Assembly (NCBI GenBank): GCA_963759875.1
Contig: CAVXBB010000016.1
Coordinates: 806,001 to 870,000 of the forward strand
Source of the DNA: JAFAGX01 sp963759875
Lineage (GTDB): Bacteria > Acidobacteriota > Terriglobia > Terriglobales > Acidobacteriaceae
Reading direction: 5' to 3'
DNA: 64,000 bases
Shown here: piece after piece, positions 52,112 through 62,837 of the stretch
Layout of the letters: every line of letters starts with the position of its first letter
Position numbering within the stretch: the stretch's first letter is position 1
Program-made: the position numbers and the translations under genes
The notes under the pieces: model-generated
What the model was told of the DNA's origin: nothing
Seen by the model: the letters and a program-made list of their open reading frames with translations, nothing else
Databases searched by the model: none

Positions 52112-53467
52112 TTAGCACCTGACCAGGTTGGGCGCGTCGATTCCCTTCGTCGCATTCCGGGTATCAACCACTAATTGTGACTCGCGGACGATCCTGCGAT
52201 AGTCATAATCCGAGTGATCGGTGACAATCAGCACGCAGTCGTACTCACTCAAGTTGTCGAGGCTCGCGCACTGCATTTGCAGATCATACTTGCGGCCTCG
52301 ACCAACAAACTTGAAGTACGGATCGTGGTAGCTGACTGCCGCACTCTGCTTCTGCAGCAGCTCAATAATCGTCAGCGATGGCGATTCCCGCAGATCATCA
52401 ATGTCTTTCTTGTACGCGACGCCGAGCACCAGCACCTTGGATCCGTTCAGCGTCTTTCGACGATCATTCAATGCTGCCCCCACCGAGTTCACAACGTGAT
52501 AGGGCATTTGCAGGTTTAACTCGCCAGCCAGTTCAATGAACCGCGTGTGGAAGTCGAATTCTTTCGCCTTCCACGAGAGATAAAAAGGATCTATTGGAAT
52601 GCAATGCCCGCCCAATCCCGGCCCCGGATAAAAAGCCTGGAAACCGAAAGGCTTCGTGGCCGCGGCGTCGATCACTTCCCAAATATTAATTCCCATGCGC
52701 AGGCAGAGCAGCTTCAACTCATTTACCAACGCAATGTTGACGCAACGATAAATATTCTCCAGCAACTTGGTCATTTCGGCAGCGGACGTCGATGAAACGG
52801 GAACCACGCGATTAAAAATTGCACCGTACAATGCCCCGGCCAATTCCGAAGCGCAAGGATCAAGTCCGCCAACCACCTTGGGAATGTCCCGCCGCGCCAC
52901 CGTTTGATTTCCCGGGTCCTCGCGTTCGGGAGAGAATGCCACGTAAAAGTCCCCTGCTTCTTTGGTGCGCGCGGCCTTTAGTCCGGACTTGTTGCCCTTT
53001 TCCAGAATGGGCACCAGAACTTCTTCAGTCGTGCCTGGGTATGTAGTGCTCTCGAGCACGATCAACTGCCCGGCGCGGAGGTGAGGAGCAATCGATTCCG
53101 CGGTAGAAGTAATGTAGCTGAGATCGGGTTCGTGATACTCGTTCAGCGGCGTCGGCACGCAAATCACAATGGCATCCATCTCGCTGAGGCCGACGAATTC
53201 GGCAGTCGCAGAGAATCCACCCTGGCGCGCCACTTCGATTTCAGTCGGCGGGATGCGATAAATGTAAGAGCTGCCAGCATTCAGCGTGTCCACCTTTTTC
53301 CGATCGACGTCGAAGCCGGTCACGGGAAATCTTTGTTCATTGAACAGAAGCGCCAGCGGCAAGCCCACATAGCCTAGTCCAATAATTCCTACCCGCGCTG
53401 TACGGTTTTGAAGTTTGTTCTTGAATTGCTCAGAGCTGCTGACGGTATCCTTTGGCATACTTTGCAT
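52112..53467 (-). CDS. Nucleotide-sugar dehydrogenase (UDP-GlcNAc 6-dehydrogenase type)
   Basis: 451 residues. NAD-binding start VGIIGLGYVGLPLALLF, then VICVPTPLNEYHEPDLSYI and VLESTTYPGTTEEV. The catalytic Cys lies in GPGLGGHCIPIDP (about residue 285), followed by VLVLGVAYKKDIDDLRESPS. The pattern matches WbpA-like UDP-N-acetylglucosamine dehydrogenases more than UDP-glucose forms. It makes uronic acid sugars for surface polysaccharide. No adjacent polysaccharide cluster except the GH16 gene. Confidence 0.92.
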   Translation of the reverse strand: MQSMPKDTVSSSEQFKNKLQNRTARVGIIGLGYVGLPLALLFNEQRFPVTGFDVDRKKVDTLNAGSSYIYRIPPTEIEVARQGGFSATAEFVGLSEMDAIVICVPTPLNEYHEPDLSYITSTAESIAPHLRAGQLIVLESTTYPGTTEEVLVPILEKGNKSGLKAARTKEAGDFYVAFSPEREDPGNQTVARRDIPKVVGGLDPCASELAGALYGAIFNRVVPVSSTSAAEMTKLLENIYRCVNIALVNELKLLCLRMGINIWEVIDAAATKPFGFQAFYPGPGLGGHCIPIDPFYLSWKAKEFDFHTRFIELAGELNLQMPYHVVNSVGAALNDRRKTLNGSKVLVLGVAYKKDIDDLRESPSLTIIELLQKQSAAVSYHDPYFKFVGRGRKYDLQMQCASLDNLSEYDCVLIVTDHSDYDYRRIVRESQLVVDTRNATKGIDAPNLVRC

Positions 53468-53962
53468 GGCTTACCCTGTGAAAACCAAGTATCTCTGAAA
53501 TGGCAGCACCTTTCCATCCACTTTGCCCCGCGCCTAAGTAGTTCTGAGAACAAGCAACTACCTAGCCCGCTCGGAAAGGCGAGCCTATGTCAGGTGAAAA
53601 ATTCTGCATATCAGGGAACTGCGGCGATTCTAGCTTAGGCGCGAGATCACGGACTCGGCAAACGCCCATGACCGAGGCTCCTTCCCGTGTAACGCCGCTT
53701 CAGATTATCGAGCAACGAGCATAGATTATCGAGCAACGATCATCCTGGGAAACTGCAATTATTAGAAGGTCAACCTTGCCCCAAACAGCAGATGCCGTTG
53801 TGCAATGCCTTCGTATGCAGTAACTCCTGCCCAACGTGCCGCCACCATTGTGGTTGAATTCCGGGCTCCCAAATCCGGCGGGAACCGGCGTGGACATAGC
53901 TGACCACAAACTAGGGAATCCCCTAGTAGTCACTCTTCATTACACGCCTTTACCCTCAAGCC
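53468..53962. repeat. Intergenic region with a 17-bp tandem-type repeat
   Basis: About 490 bases without a gene. AGATTATCGAGCAACGA occurs twice, at 53702-53718 and 53723-53739, with 4 bases between. Nothing else recognised. Confidence 0.6.
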
Positions 53963-54229
53963 ATGTTCACGACACAGGGAAGCCAGGCAGCACATCAGAG
54001 TCGCACTGAAGTTGTGGTTATGCCTCGAACAGTTGAATCATTCGCGCCGCGTTACGCGGTTATCGAGGCTATCCTTAGCCAGGGAGGTCGGGAGCGATTC
54101 ACGATTGCCTACTCGAATGAGCGGTCTTTGCGCGACGTGGTTGCCGCAGTTTGCATCCTCGAGACTGGCTTCCTTTCACGGGAAGATGCCACCCAAGCAT
54201 GTGCCGAGCCGGTGGCAGTCGCTGTCTAG
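53963..54229 (+). CDS. Small hypothetical protein
   Basis: 88 residues, or 69 from the ATG at 54020 (MPRTVESFAPRYAVIEAILS). The second half RFTIAYSNERSLRDVVAAVC and GFLSREDATQACAE looks conserved in acidobacterial proteins known to me. Function unknown. Confidence 0.55.
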   Translation: MFTTQGSQAAHQSRTEVVVMPRTVESFAPRYAVIEAILSQGGRERFTIAYSNERSLRDVVAAVCILETGFLSREDATQACAEPVAVAV

Positions 54230-54247
54230 ACCCCCATCCCAGATTGA

Positions 54248-54535
54248 TTACCTTCTTCTGAGGATCTTCCGCCGAAAATCCGGCCAGAATTCGGGCGCGA
54301 GATTCACAAATCCATTATCCGCTACATCAATCCAGAAGTGCATGAAGATCGCCCCACCGGTACGGCTCGCCGGAGGATAATAGAGGTTGGAGAATCCGCT
54401 GCTGAGCGCGCTGCCTAGCACGTTATCAAAATTGAAAGTATTCCCGCCACTATCCTTGTGTATCACCACCGCCCTGCTGATCGCATAACCCGCTCGGTAC
54501 CAGATTCCACGGCCAGGGCCCTTCCGAAAATAACG
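54248..54535 (-). pseudogene. C-terminal fragment of an exported hypothetical protein
   Basis: The minus strand reads WYRAGYAISRAVVIHKDSG, then FSNLYYPPASRTGGAIFMHF and ending EFWPDFRRKILRRR. I recall this as the end of a common acidobacterial protein (GYAxSRxxxxxxDSG ... SNxYYP ... EFWPD). The N-terminal part is missing, so it is a fragment. Confidence 0.55.
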
Positions 54536-54615
54536 CCCCTGGCAGCTATGTAGTTTATGGTTCGGTGCGCCGTGATTAGTGAAGCTTGGTTCGCAAATTT
54601 TGCGCGAGCAGAAGT

Positions 54616-55445
54616 CTAGGCGCGCTCTGTAGACTCGCCGCTCTGCTCCCGACCCTTCAACATCCTTGTCATCCCCCAATCCACAAATCCGGGAAATGCC
54701 TGATATAGCTTAATCATTGGATGCATAAACCAGGGCACAACCACTTCCCGCTTCCCTTGTATGTAGCCTTGCAGAACGGCGCGGGCGACCCGCTCGGCTG
54801 AAATGCCGCGAATCGACGAGGGCCGGACTTGCTTGTCTTCTCCGCCGCGAATCGCATTCGCCGCAAAATCAGTGCCCACGTATCCGGGACATACCGTCAG
54901 TACATTGATGCCATATTTTTGCAGTTCAATTCTCGTTGCTTTGCCGATCGCATTCAGGGCAAATTTCGTCGCGCTGTACACCGAATGATACGGCAGCGGA
55001 ATGTGCCCGGCCACACTCGAAATATTGATGATCGCTTCCGCTTCCCTGCTGCTTCATCACTGGAATCACCGCCTGCATTGCGCCCATCGCCCCAAACAAA
55101 TTGGTTTCGAACGTGTCGCGGCCCGCGGCCATATCCACATTTGCCAGCTGAATCCAGTATACCGTGCCCGGCATTGTTGATCCAAACATCGATGCGCTGA
55201 AAGTGGTGCAGGGTGAGCCCGATGACGCGATCAATCTCTTCCCGATTGCGCACGTCGCAGGCAAGTGCGATCGTGCGTTCGACGTGGCCGACCCGCTGCC
55301 GGGCCGCTTCCGCGCGTGCCGCATCCCGAGACAGCAGCACCACACTCGCTCCGTGATCGGCGAAAATCTTCGCAATCGCTTCGCCGATTCCCATCGATGC
55401 TCCCGTGATAACCACTACTTTTCCTGGAAGGTCCGTGGAATCCAT
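54616..55445 (-). pseudogene. Short-chain dehydrogenase/reductase, two frameshifts
   Basis: Pieces in three frames join to one SDR: KVVVITGASMGIGEAIAKIF (NAD(P) site TGxxxGIG), IDVWINNAGHG, then ANVDMAAGRDTFETNLFGAM, then PYHSVYSATKFALNAIGKA (catalytic YxxxK) and a C-terminal part. The shifts lie at the GGG near 55170 and near 55030 (one extra G). Each is repaired by removing one base, so sequencing error is likely. Confidence 0.82.
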
Positions 55446-55611
55446 GTCGTGCTCTTATGCCTCAACTCTGCAGAACACAAACGATACCGAATCTGTAGTG
55501 CGCCAGTTTAGCATTGCCATCCCGAGCCGTCTGTGAGCCACTGCGTGTCGTACAATCCAGAAGATGGTTCGACCCGCCAGCCCCGCAGGAGACCGTGCTT
55601 GAGTACACTGC

Positions 55612-56224
55612 TTGCTATTGTTCCCTCTGGACCTGGTTCTGCTCCCCGGCACTCCTTTGCCGCTGCACATTTTCGAGCCGCGCTACAGCGAGATGATCTC
55701 GGAATGCCTCGACCGCAACCAGGATTTCGGGATCGTGCGCGCGAAGCAAGGAGAAGGAAGCGTTGCAGAAATCGGCTGCACCGCCGAGATCGTCACCGTC
55801 ACCAAGAAATATGCCGATGGCCGCATGGATATCGTCACCCAGGGCCGCGAGCGGTTCGAGGTAATGCGGCTCCATCAGGAAAGATCGTTTCTGCAAGCCG
55901 AAGTTCTCTATTTGCAGCGACGAGCCGAGGTGTTCCGTCCCCAGAGGAAATCAGCCAAGCCATGAAACTGCATGGCGAAATTATGACGCTGGCGGGAGCC
56001 GGAGCCGGACAGATCGCTTCGGAGATCGACAAGCGCAACTCTCGTTCCACTTGGCCGGCTCATTGCCCCTCGATCTCGACTTCAAGCAAGGGCTTCTGGG
56101 AATGAAATCTGAAGCCGAGCGCCTGCGGGCCATCATTTCTTTCTTTGAGACCATCTTACCTTCCATGCGCCGGACCGTGCACGTCCGCCGCAAAGCCGGC
56201 GGCAACGGTCATGCGGAGAGTTAG
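55612..56224 (+). pseudogene. LON substrate-binding-domain protein, frameshifted
   Basis: Frame 1 reads LLFPLDLVLLPGTPLPLHIF, then EPRYSEMISECLDRNQDFGI, the start of the LON N-terminal (PUA-like) domain. Later parts are in other frames: SPEEISQAMKLHGEIM, IASEIDKRN, LAGSLPLDLDFKQGLLGM and MRRTVHVRRK. Together they make a normal stand-alone LON-domain protein of about 205 residues. No ATG is in frame upstream; TTG 55612 is the first option. Confidence 0.75.
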
Positions 56225-56280
56225 CACGGCGGGCGTATAATCAGGGCAAGAGGCAGTTCTCCCTGGGGGTTTTCTGATCA

Positions 56281-57777
56281 TGAGTCTTCCGCGCACGCTC
56301 GGCGAATTGCGCCACAGTCCATTCTCCGAAGAACTTCTGCGGACACCGGCGCGTGAAGGACGAATTGCGCGACAACCTGATCGCGCAAGCTGCGCAATGG
56401 CGGACCTATATTTCCCGGGAATCGTCGGATATGACGACACCGTCGTGCCTCAGATCGTCAACGCCATTCTTTCGCGTCATAATTTTATTCTGCTGGGACT
56501 TCGCGGCCAGGCCAAGAGCCGCATCCTGCGCGCTCTGACCTCGTTGCTCGATGCGCACATGCCCTACGTTGCCGGCTGCGAGATTCATGACAATCCGTAC
56601 GCGCCCATTTGCCGTCCGCTGCCGGGAGCGACATTGACGAAGTGCGGCGACGCAGACGCCCATCGCCTATCTCACGCCGGAGGAGCGCTACGTCGAGAAG
56701 CTGGCCACGCCGGACGTAACCATTGCTGACCTGATCGGCGACATCGATCCCATCAAGGCGGCGCGCGGCGGTCACGAACTCGGCAGCGAAATGACCGTCC
56801 ACTATGGATTGCTGCCCCGCGCCAATCGCGGCATTTTCGCCATCAACGAGTTGCCCGATTTCGCCGGGAAAATTCAGGTCGGTCTGTTCAACATCATGCA
56901 GGAAGGCGACGTGCAGATTAAGGGATATCCCATTCGCCTGCCGCTCGATGTGGCGCTGGTGTTCAGCGCCAATCCGGAAGATTACACCGCGCGCGGAAAA
57001 ATCATTACCCCGCTGAAAGACCGCATCGGTTCGGAAATTCGCACCCACTATCCGGCTACCGTCGAAGAAGGAATTGCCATCACCGCCCAAGAAGCCTGGA
57101 CCCAGCGCAATGGATACAAACTGCACGTTCCGAAATATGTGCAGGAGGTGATTGAGCGCATCGCCTTCGCGGCCCGCGAAGATAAGAAGATTGACAAGCG
57201 CTCGGGCGTGAGCCAGCGCCTGCCGATTTCCTGCATGGAGAACGTGATCTCCAATGCCGAACGCCGCGCCATCCGGCATGACGAGAAACTGGTGGTGCCG
57301 CGCATCGGCGATGTCTACGCCGCCATGCCCGCGATCACCGGCAAACTTGGAACTGGAATACGAAGGCGAGATGAAAGGCGCGGACCACGTCGGCCGCGAA
57401 CTGATTCGCGACCGCCGTCGCGAAAACCTACGACACCTATTTCAAGGGCACGGACATGAACCAGGTCGTGCAATGGTTCGATCTGGGCGGGGAAATTCAA
57501 TTGGCCGACACCGCCAGCGCCGCCGAGGCTTTGCCGTCGCTGCGCGGCATTCAGGGCCTGATGGAAAAACTGGTGAAACTGCACGTAGGCCCCAAAGATA
57601 GCCCCGAGATCCAAGTTTCAGCGGCGGAGTTTGTTCTCGAAGGGCTGCACGCGCACAAGCGCATCGGCCGAAATGAAGAGCGCGTCTTCACCGCCGGCGA
57701 GAAAGCCGCCGAAGGTGGCGGAAAAGTCCTTCGAGCGCGAGGATCTGCCGTTCCGCGGCAGAAGGCCGTACAACTAG
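56281..57777 (+). pseudogene. MoxR/magnesium-chelatase-type AAA ATPase, several frameshifts
   Basis: Assembled over frames: MSLPRTLGELRHSPFSEELL, Walker-type loop GLRGQAKSRILRAL, GIFAINELPDFAGKIQVGLF (Walker B region), DVALVFSANPEDYTARGKII, DRIGSEIRTHYP and ISCMENVISNAERR. The total length of about 495 residues fits the family, and a VWA gene follows on the same strand as is usual for MoxR or ChlI/ChlD-like pairs. At least four frame changes occur. The chelating or chaperone role is inferred from the pairing. Confidence 0.78.
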
Positions 57778-57781
57778 CGAG

Positions 57782-57840
57782 CTAGGAGCTTCGGCAGCAG
57801 TAGCTAGCGGCTAGCTAGCTAACTACTCGCTACTAGCTAG
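57782..57840. repeat. CTAG-rich spacer
   Basis: Six CTAG tetramers lie within 59 bases (57782, 57804, 57811, 57815, 57833, 57837), including GCTAGCTAGCTA and CTAGCTAG blocks able to pair. It fills the gap between the ATPase and VWA genes. Confidence 0.6.
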
Positions 57841-57848
57841 CTGCATTT

Positions 57849-59090
57849 ATGAAACGCATCCGCTACAGCAAATACGTTCCCGATCCCGCCGGCGAAATGA
57901 GCATGGAAGACTTGCTCAGCGCGCTCTCTGATTTTCTCCTGCAGAGCGGATTCCAGAATTACATGTTATGACGATTTCGGCGCGGCGAGCAGACGCTCGA
58001 CGATCTGCGCCGCGCCATCGAGCAGGCTTTGCTCGATAGCGATTTGCTCGACGAAGAAATGCGCGAGCGCCTGCAGCAGATGCAGATGGAAGGCACGCTG
58101 GATGAACTTATCGATCAACTGATCGAGCGCATGCAGCAGGAAGATTACATCAGCATCGATCAGCCGCACGATCCTTCGCAGCAATCGAGCGTGGGCGGGC
58201 AGGTTGGCGATGCGCAGCACCAGGTCAAATTCGAAATCACCGATAAGAGCCTGGATTTTCTCGGCTTCAAGACGCTTGCGCGATCTGATGGGATCGCTGG
58301 GCAAGTCCAGCTTCGGCCGTCACGATACGCGCGATCTGGCCACCGGCATCGAAGCCAGCGGCGCTTCGCGACTCTATGAATTCGGCGATACGCTCAATCT
58401 CGACATCACGGCCACGCTCTCCAGCGCCATCCAGCGCGAAGGCCTGACGCTGCCGCTTAACATCGAATATTCCGACCTGCAGGTGCATCAGTGCGAGTAT
58501 CAGTCTTCCTGCGCAACCGTGCTCATGCTCGATTGCTCGCACTCCATGATTCTTTACGGCGAAGATCGTTTCACTCCGGCGAAAAAAGTTGCCATGGCGC
58601 TGTCGCATCTGATTCGTACCCAGTATCCCGGGCGATTCGCTTTCCTTGATTCTGTTCCACGATTCCGCCGAAGAAGTTCCGCTCTCTCAACTGGCCCGCG
58701 TCAAAGTCGGCCCTTATTACACCAACACGCGCGAGAGGCCTGCGGCTGGCGCAGCGCATCCTGCAGCGTCAGCGCAAGGATATGAAGCAGATCGTCATGA
58801 TCACCGACGGCAAGCCGTCGGCCTTGACACTTGAAGATGGCCGAATTTACAAAAATGCTTTCGGTCTTGATCCCTTAGTCGTGAGCCAAACTCTCGAAGA
58901 AGTCTCCAAGTGCAAACGCGCCGGCGTCATGATCAATACATTTATGCTGGCTTCCGATTACGGCCTGGTGCAGTTCGTGCAGAAAGTCACGGAAATGTGC
59001 CGCGGCAAAGCCTATTTCACCACTCCTTACACGCTCGGCCAATATCTCCTGATGGATTACATGTCGCGGAAGACCAAGACCATCCACTAG
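57849..59090 (+). pseudogene. VWA-domain protein, partner of the AAA ATPase, frameshifted
   Basis: The start MKRIRYSKYVPDPAGEMSME is followed, over frame changes, by EEMRERLQQMQMEGTLDELI, LYEFGDTLNLDITATLSSAI and the metal-binding site LMLDCSHSMILYGEDRF (DxSxS). The end is RGKAYFTTPYTLGQYLLMDY. The layout, a long acidic linker before a VWA domain, resembles ChlD/CoxE-like partners of MoxR ATPases. At least three frame changes. Confidence 0.78.
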
Positions 59091-59203
59091 CCCTGCAACA
59101 ACTTCACTATTTTGTCATTCCGAGGAACTGCGGCGACGAGGAATCTGCAGTTTCGCATTGGTGACGCTGAACCCCCGCGCAGCATCTGTTTGGCGGCTAC
59201 TCT

Positions 59204-61178
59204 TCAGGATTTCGCGATTTCCCCCACCGCTCTCCACGCCTGATTGATGGCCTCATCGGTATACGCGTACGCTCCCGCATCCGAATTGGCAATGGCAATC
59301 CGGCCGAACTGTTTTCTTGCGACTTCACACGGCGTCTCTCCGCCTTAAGCCAGAAGTCGTCCCACAGCGAGTTGTACTCGTAAGCATAGCCATGCGGCCA
59401 GCGATTCACCGTAATCGCAGTAATATCGCGCGCCGGATCGAATCCGCCCGGCCCCAGCGTCCGAGCAAGTTGATCACGAACGTTCCGCTCCATCGTCTCA
59501 AACGTGGTGGTCGAAAAGCTCAATCCGTCCCGCTCGATGCTGATCCCGCGCCGGCTGTCCCGGCTGGCACGGCGTCTTCATCATGTGGATCACAATCGGC
59601 TGATCAGGATTCTGCGAACACCGGTATTCGCCGATGCTTACGGGGAAATCCAGCGTAAACGACGTGTGATAGCTGCCCGGTGCATAAATCGAACTCACGC
59701 CCAGCTTCTGAAAAGCTTTCCAGTTGCGAATGGCAACGTTGGTATACAGCAGCGGCACCTTCGCCGCAGAAGATAGTGCCTGTTTTTGCTTCTCCGGCAA
59801 ATCCTCGCAAAGGTAAGGAATCATCACGTGCCAACACGCCAGGATGCAGTGCGCCGCGCGCACGCTGTAAGCCTTGCCGGCGCTCGCATAAGTAACTTCG
59901 ACTTCTTTCGCGCTGGAGGGATCGCCTTCGTGCTTTACGCGCACCACCGTACTGTTCAGCCGGATGCGCACCGGCCAGCCATCCTGATCCAGTTTTGCGT
60001 AATTCGCTCGCGCCATGACTACGTCCCTGATAGAGTCGCCGGGAATCGCCTCGGGGATAAGCTTTCGTACCAGCAGCCGCGCAATTGTGGCGTTCCCATC
60101 CGGAAAATGGAAAAAGTATTTCTCAGCTTCTTCGTTGGGGATGGCATCGCGATTCATGCCTTTTCCCGGCGTCAGGATCCAGATTCATGCCCGCGAAGCC
60201 GGGAAAATCCAGGCCCCACGCGTCCTGCGCCGCAACTGCATCGATCCCCACCCCAAACAAGTCATGCGGAGCGGTCTGCAGAAGTTTTACGACCTGTTCG
60301 TCCACCCCCACCTGTTCCGTTAGAAATTTCGCGTAACTCATGCGGGCAAGGCGCGCTTTCTTTTCATCCGAGCTCAGGCCCGGCAAATAGTCCTTCTTAT
60401 CGTGAAATAGCCGGTCGTAATCGCGCTTGGCTCTTGCTGATAGTGGCGCGTCAGCTAAGAACTGCTTCCATCGCTCGGGGGTGGGAGCCACTCTCTCACT
60501 CGTCTCACCGCCTCCCGCGCGAACGGGATTCACCACCAACTTGTCGCTGCCGAAGGTTTCTTTATCAAAGAAGATCTTTGGCGTCAGCCCGAATGAACGA
60601 TACAGCCCCTTGGAAACATACTTCCGGTAAGACGCTACATCAATGCCCAGTTCGTTGACCACACCCTTCGCCACAGCGCTGTATGGCTCTGGGCTTTCAA
60701 TCGAATACGTTCCGCCGAAACCGAGCAGCTTGCGATTTGCCACGCTGAATTCGTTCCTTTTGGCGTGTCCGCCGAAATCATCGTGGTTCTCAAGGATAAG
60801 AATGCGCGCGTTTGGTCCAGCAGTTTTTCGAAAAAAATGCGCCGCCGCCAGGCCACTGATTCCGCCGCCAACAATTACCAGATCGTAGTTTTCGCCCGTT
60901 TGCTCAGGCGTGCCTGCGTGGTCCCAGAACGTCCCATCGCGCAAACTGTGAGCAGTTTCGAAACTGCCCACATGACTTCCGCGTAAACCACTTAAAGCCG
61001 GCGGATAGTAATCGGCCGATTGCTGCGCTTCGATGTAGCGCTCAAATGCGAACAATGAAGACGGAGCGACTGCCGCACCCAGCGTCAGGGCCACTCCGTT
61101 GAGAAAATCTCGCCGCGTGATCCCGCGGTCCATTCCTAATTGTTTGTCTTTTGATTTGCCCACCAGGCCCTCAAACAT
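59204..61178 (-). pseudogene. Tat-exported FAD-dependent oxidoreductase, frameshifted
   Basis: The N-terminal piece has a twin-arginine signal ITRRDFLNGVALTLGA and the FAD site LVIVGGGISGLAAAHFF followed by GGHAKRNEFSV. The second piece carries FHFPDGNATIARLLVRKLIP and the third WPHGYAYEYNSLWDDF; with one more shift the C-terminus is GRIAIANSDAGAYAYTDEAI. Pieces join at about 60145, 59515 and 59290. The full length of about 655 residues fits a family of spermidine-dehydrogenase-like enzymes. Substrate not known. Confidence 0.78.
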
Positions 61179-61203
61179 TCGCGCGAAGAACGGATCGGGC
61201 AGC

Positions 61204-61476
61204 TTACACCTTCGGTCCGGAAAGATTGGGCGTAGGCGTGACGCCGCTCTGGTCGGCGTTCTTCACCGCCAATTCAGCGCCCTGGAAGCCGATCTTGCTG
61301 TGGGTGCCGTCGCAGAAGGGCTTGTTGATCGATCCCCCGCAGCGGCACAGGGAGAAAGCCGTTTTCCCCGTCAGGTCGTACTTATTTCCGTTCGCATCCA
61401 CTAGTTCAATCGAACCCTCGGGCGCTTCCACCCGAAGCGGTCCATTTGGTCGTACCGTAATCTTCACCGCAGCCAT
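61204..61476 (-). CDS. CDGSH iron-sulfur protein
   Basis: 90 residues with CRCGGSINKPFCDGTH (about residues 44-59), the three Cys and one His that hold a [2Fe-2S] cluster in mitoNEET-type proteins. The N-terminal half with VRPNGPLRVEAPEGSIEL forms the usual beta part. Likely soluble redox or cluster-transfer protein. GAGGCC precedes the ATG. Confidence 0.93.
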   Translation of the reverse strand: MAAVKITVRPNGPLRVEAPEGSIELVDANGNKYDLTGKTAFSLCRCGGSINKPFCDGTHSKIGFQGAELAVKNADQSGVTPTPNLSGPKV

Positions 61477-61585
61477 TAGGCCTCCTTGAATCTTGAAATT
61501 AAGAAGATATCAGCTTCGGGGCGCGGCTTCCAGCAGCCGCCCGCCATAAGAGGGGGTTAAGCGAGGTAGAAGGTTGATCCAGAAC

Positions 61586-62704
61586 CTACGCCGCGGCCGC
61601 AGCCGCGCCCAGCGACCGCTGATAAAGCCGCAGGTATTCGTCGATCATGCGTTTGGCGGTGAAGCAGGCGCGAGCCCGTTGGAAGGCGCGAGCTCCGTAT
61701 CCTCGGCACAGGTCACGGCGCTCGTGCAATCGTCGGATCACATCGGCCAGACTGTCCGCGTCATTCGCGCGGAAGTAAATTGCCGCGTCTCCCCAGAGTT
61801 CGCGGAAAGCTGGAATATCGTTAGCCACAATTGCGCAGCGCGACAGCGCCGCTTCCAAAGTGGAAATGCCGGATGGTTCATATCGCGCAGTTGCCACGAA
61901 AATCGCGGCCCGGCTGTAAAGCATTCGCAACTGCGCTTCCGTCTGCACTCCTTTGACCGAGAGAGAAGTTTCTTCCGCTTGCAACCTTACATTTGTGCAG
62001 ATTGGCCGGTCCGGCACCGCGACCGTTTCGTCCGAATTCACGATGCATACGGGCAGCGGGTGCGAATGCTTCGTCAGCAGCGAAATTTGCTTGCCTGCAT
62101 CCACCATACGTCCCACCGCAAGCACGGAATCATTCTTGCTCACGTAAGGATTAAAGAAGATCGGATTGCGCCCGTTGTAAATGACCGCATCCTGCCTGGG
62201 TCGTCCATAGCTCGCCCGAATCCCATCCAGCATCCAAACCGACGGTGCGACCACCGTTGTGGCTTCCGAAACTCCGCGGCTCACAACTTCCTTGTACCAG
62301 CGCAGCCAGCGGCTCTCTTTGGGTTCATGCCCATGAACCGCCTTCCACCAGCTGATCAGGTCACCATGCGCGACCACAATTCGGGGCGTTTTCACCGGCA
62401 GGCTGCCATAGCACAGCTGATTCAGATGCAGCAGCCCAGGTTTGACTTCTCTAACCAGAGCGGCAAGATAGCGGGATGACTCAATGAAATCCGGTTCCCC
62501 GTCCTGCATCCAATCCAGGCAAAACGCAGTCGGGCGATAATCCAGCCCCTCCAGGTTCTCCATCCAGGAAGTCTGTCCGCTCAGCGGAATATCTCCGAAA
62601 CTAACGAGCGTAACCTGAACACCTCGGCCCACCAGCCCTGTCACCAGTTCCTGGGTATAGGTCCACACGCCGCTGACTGTGTCGGTGGTCACTAGTACGT
62701 GCAA
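61586..62704 (-). CDS. Glycosyltransferase family 4 protein
   Basis: 372 residues. MHVLVTTDTVSGVWTYTQEL, GVQVTLVSFGD, IVVAHGDLISWW, TTVVAPSVWMLD, SVLAVGRMVDAGKQISLLTK and the GT4 EX7E region EPSGISTLEAALSRCAIV. Cytoplasmic transferase for a surface glycan or glycolipid; the donor sugar is unknown. It is divergent from the PIG-L gene. Confidence 0.9.
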   Translation of the reverse strand: MHVLVTTDTVSGVWTYTQELVTGLVGRGVQVTLVSFGDIPLSGQTSWMENLEGLDYRPTAFCLDWMQDGEPDFIESSRYLAALVREVKPGLLHLNQLCYGSLPVKTPRIVVAHGDLISWWKAVHGHEPKESRWLRWYKEVVSRGVSEATTVVAPSVWMLDGIRASYGRPRQDAVIYNGRNPIFFNPYVSKNDSVLAVGRMVDAGKQISLLTKHSHPLPVCIVNSDETVAVPDRPICTNVRLQAEETSLSVKGVQTEAQLRMLYSRAAIFVATARYEPSGISTLEAALSRCAIVANDIPAFRELWGDAAIYFRANDADSLADVIRRLHERRDLCRGYGARAFQRARACFTAKRMIDEYLRLYQRSLGAAAAAA

Positions 62705-62837
62705 CCGGGCTCCTCCTGGCTCTTTCCAGACGTCGCCGATATTGTAGTGCGGAAGCGCTTACCGCCAAAGCATTTCTTTGATGTATTCACGGCATGCAAA
62801 GAGTTGCGCACTCAGCAGATGAAGCTTGCAGAGTAAA

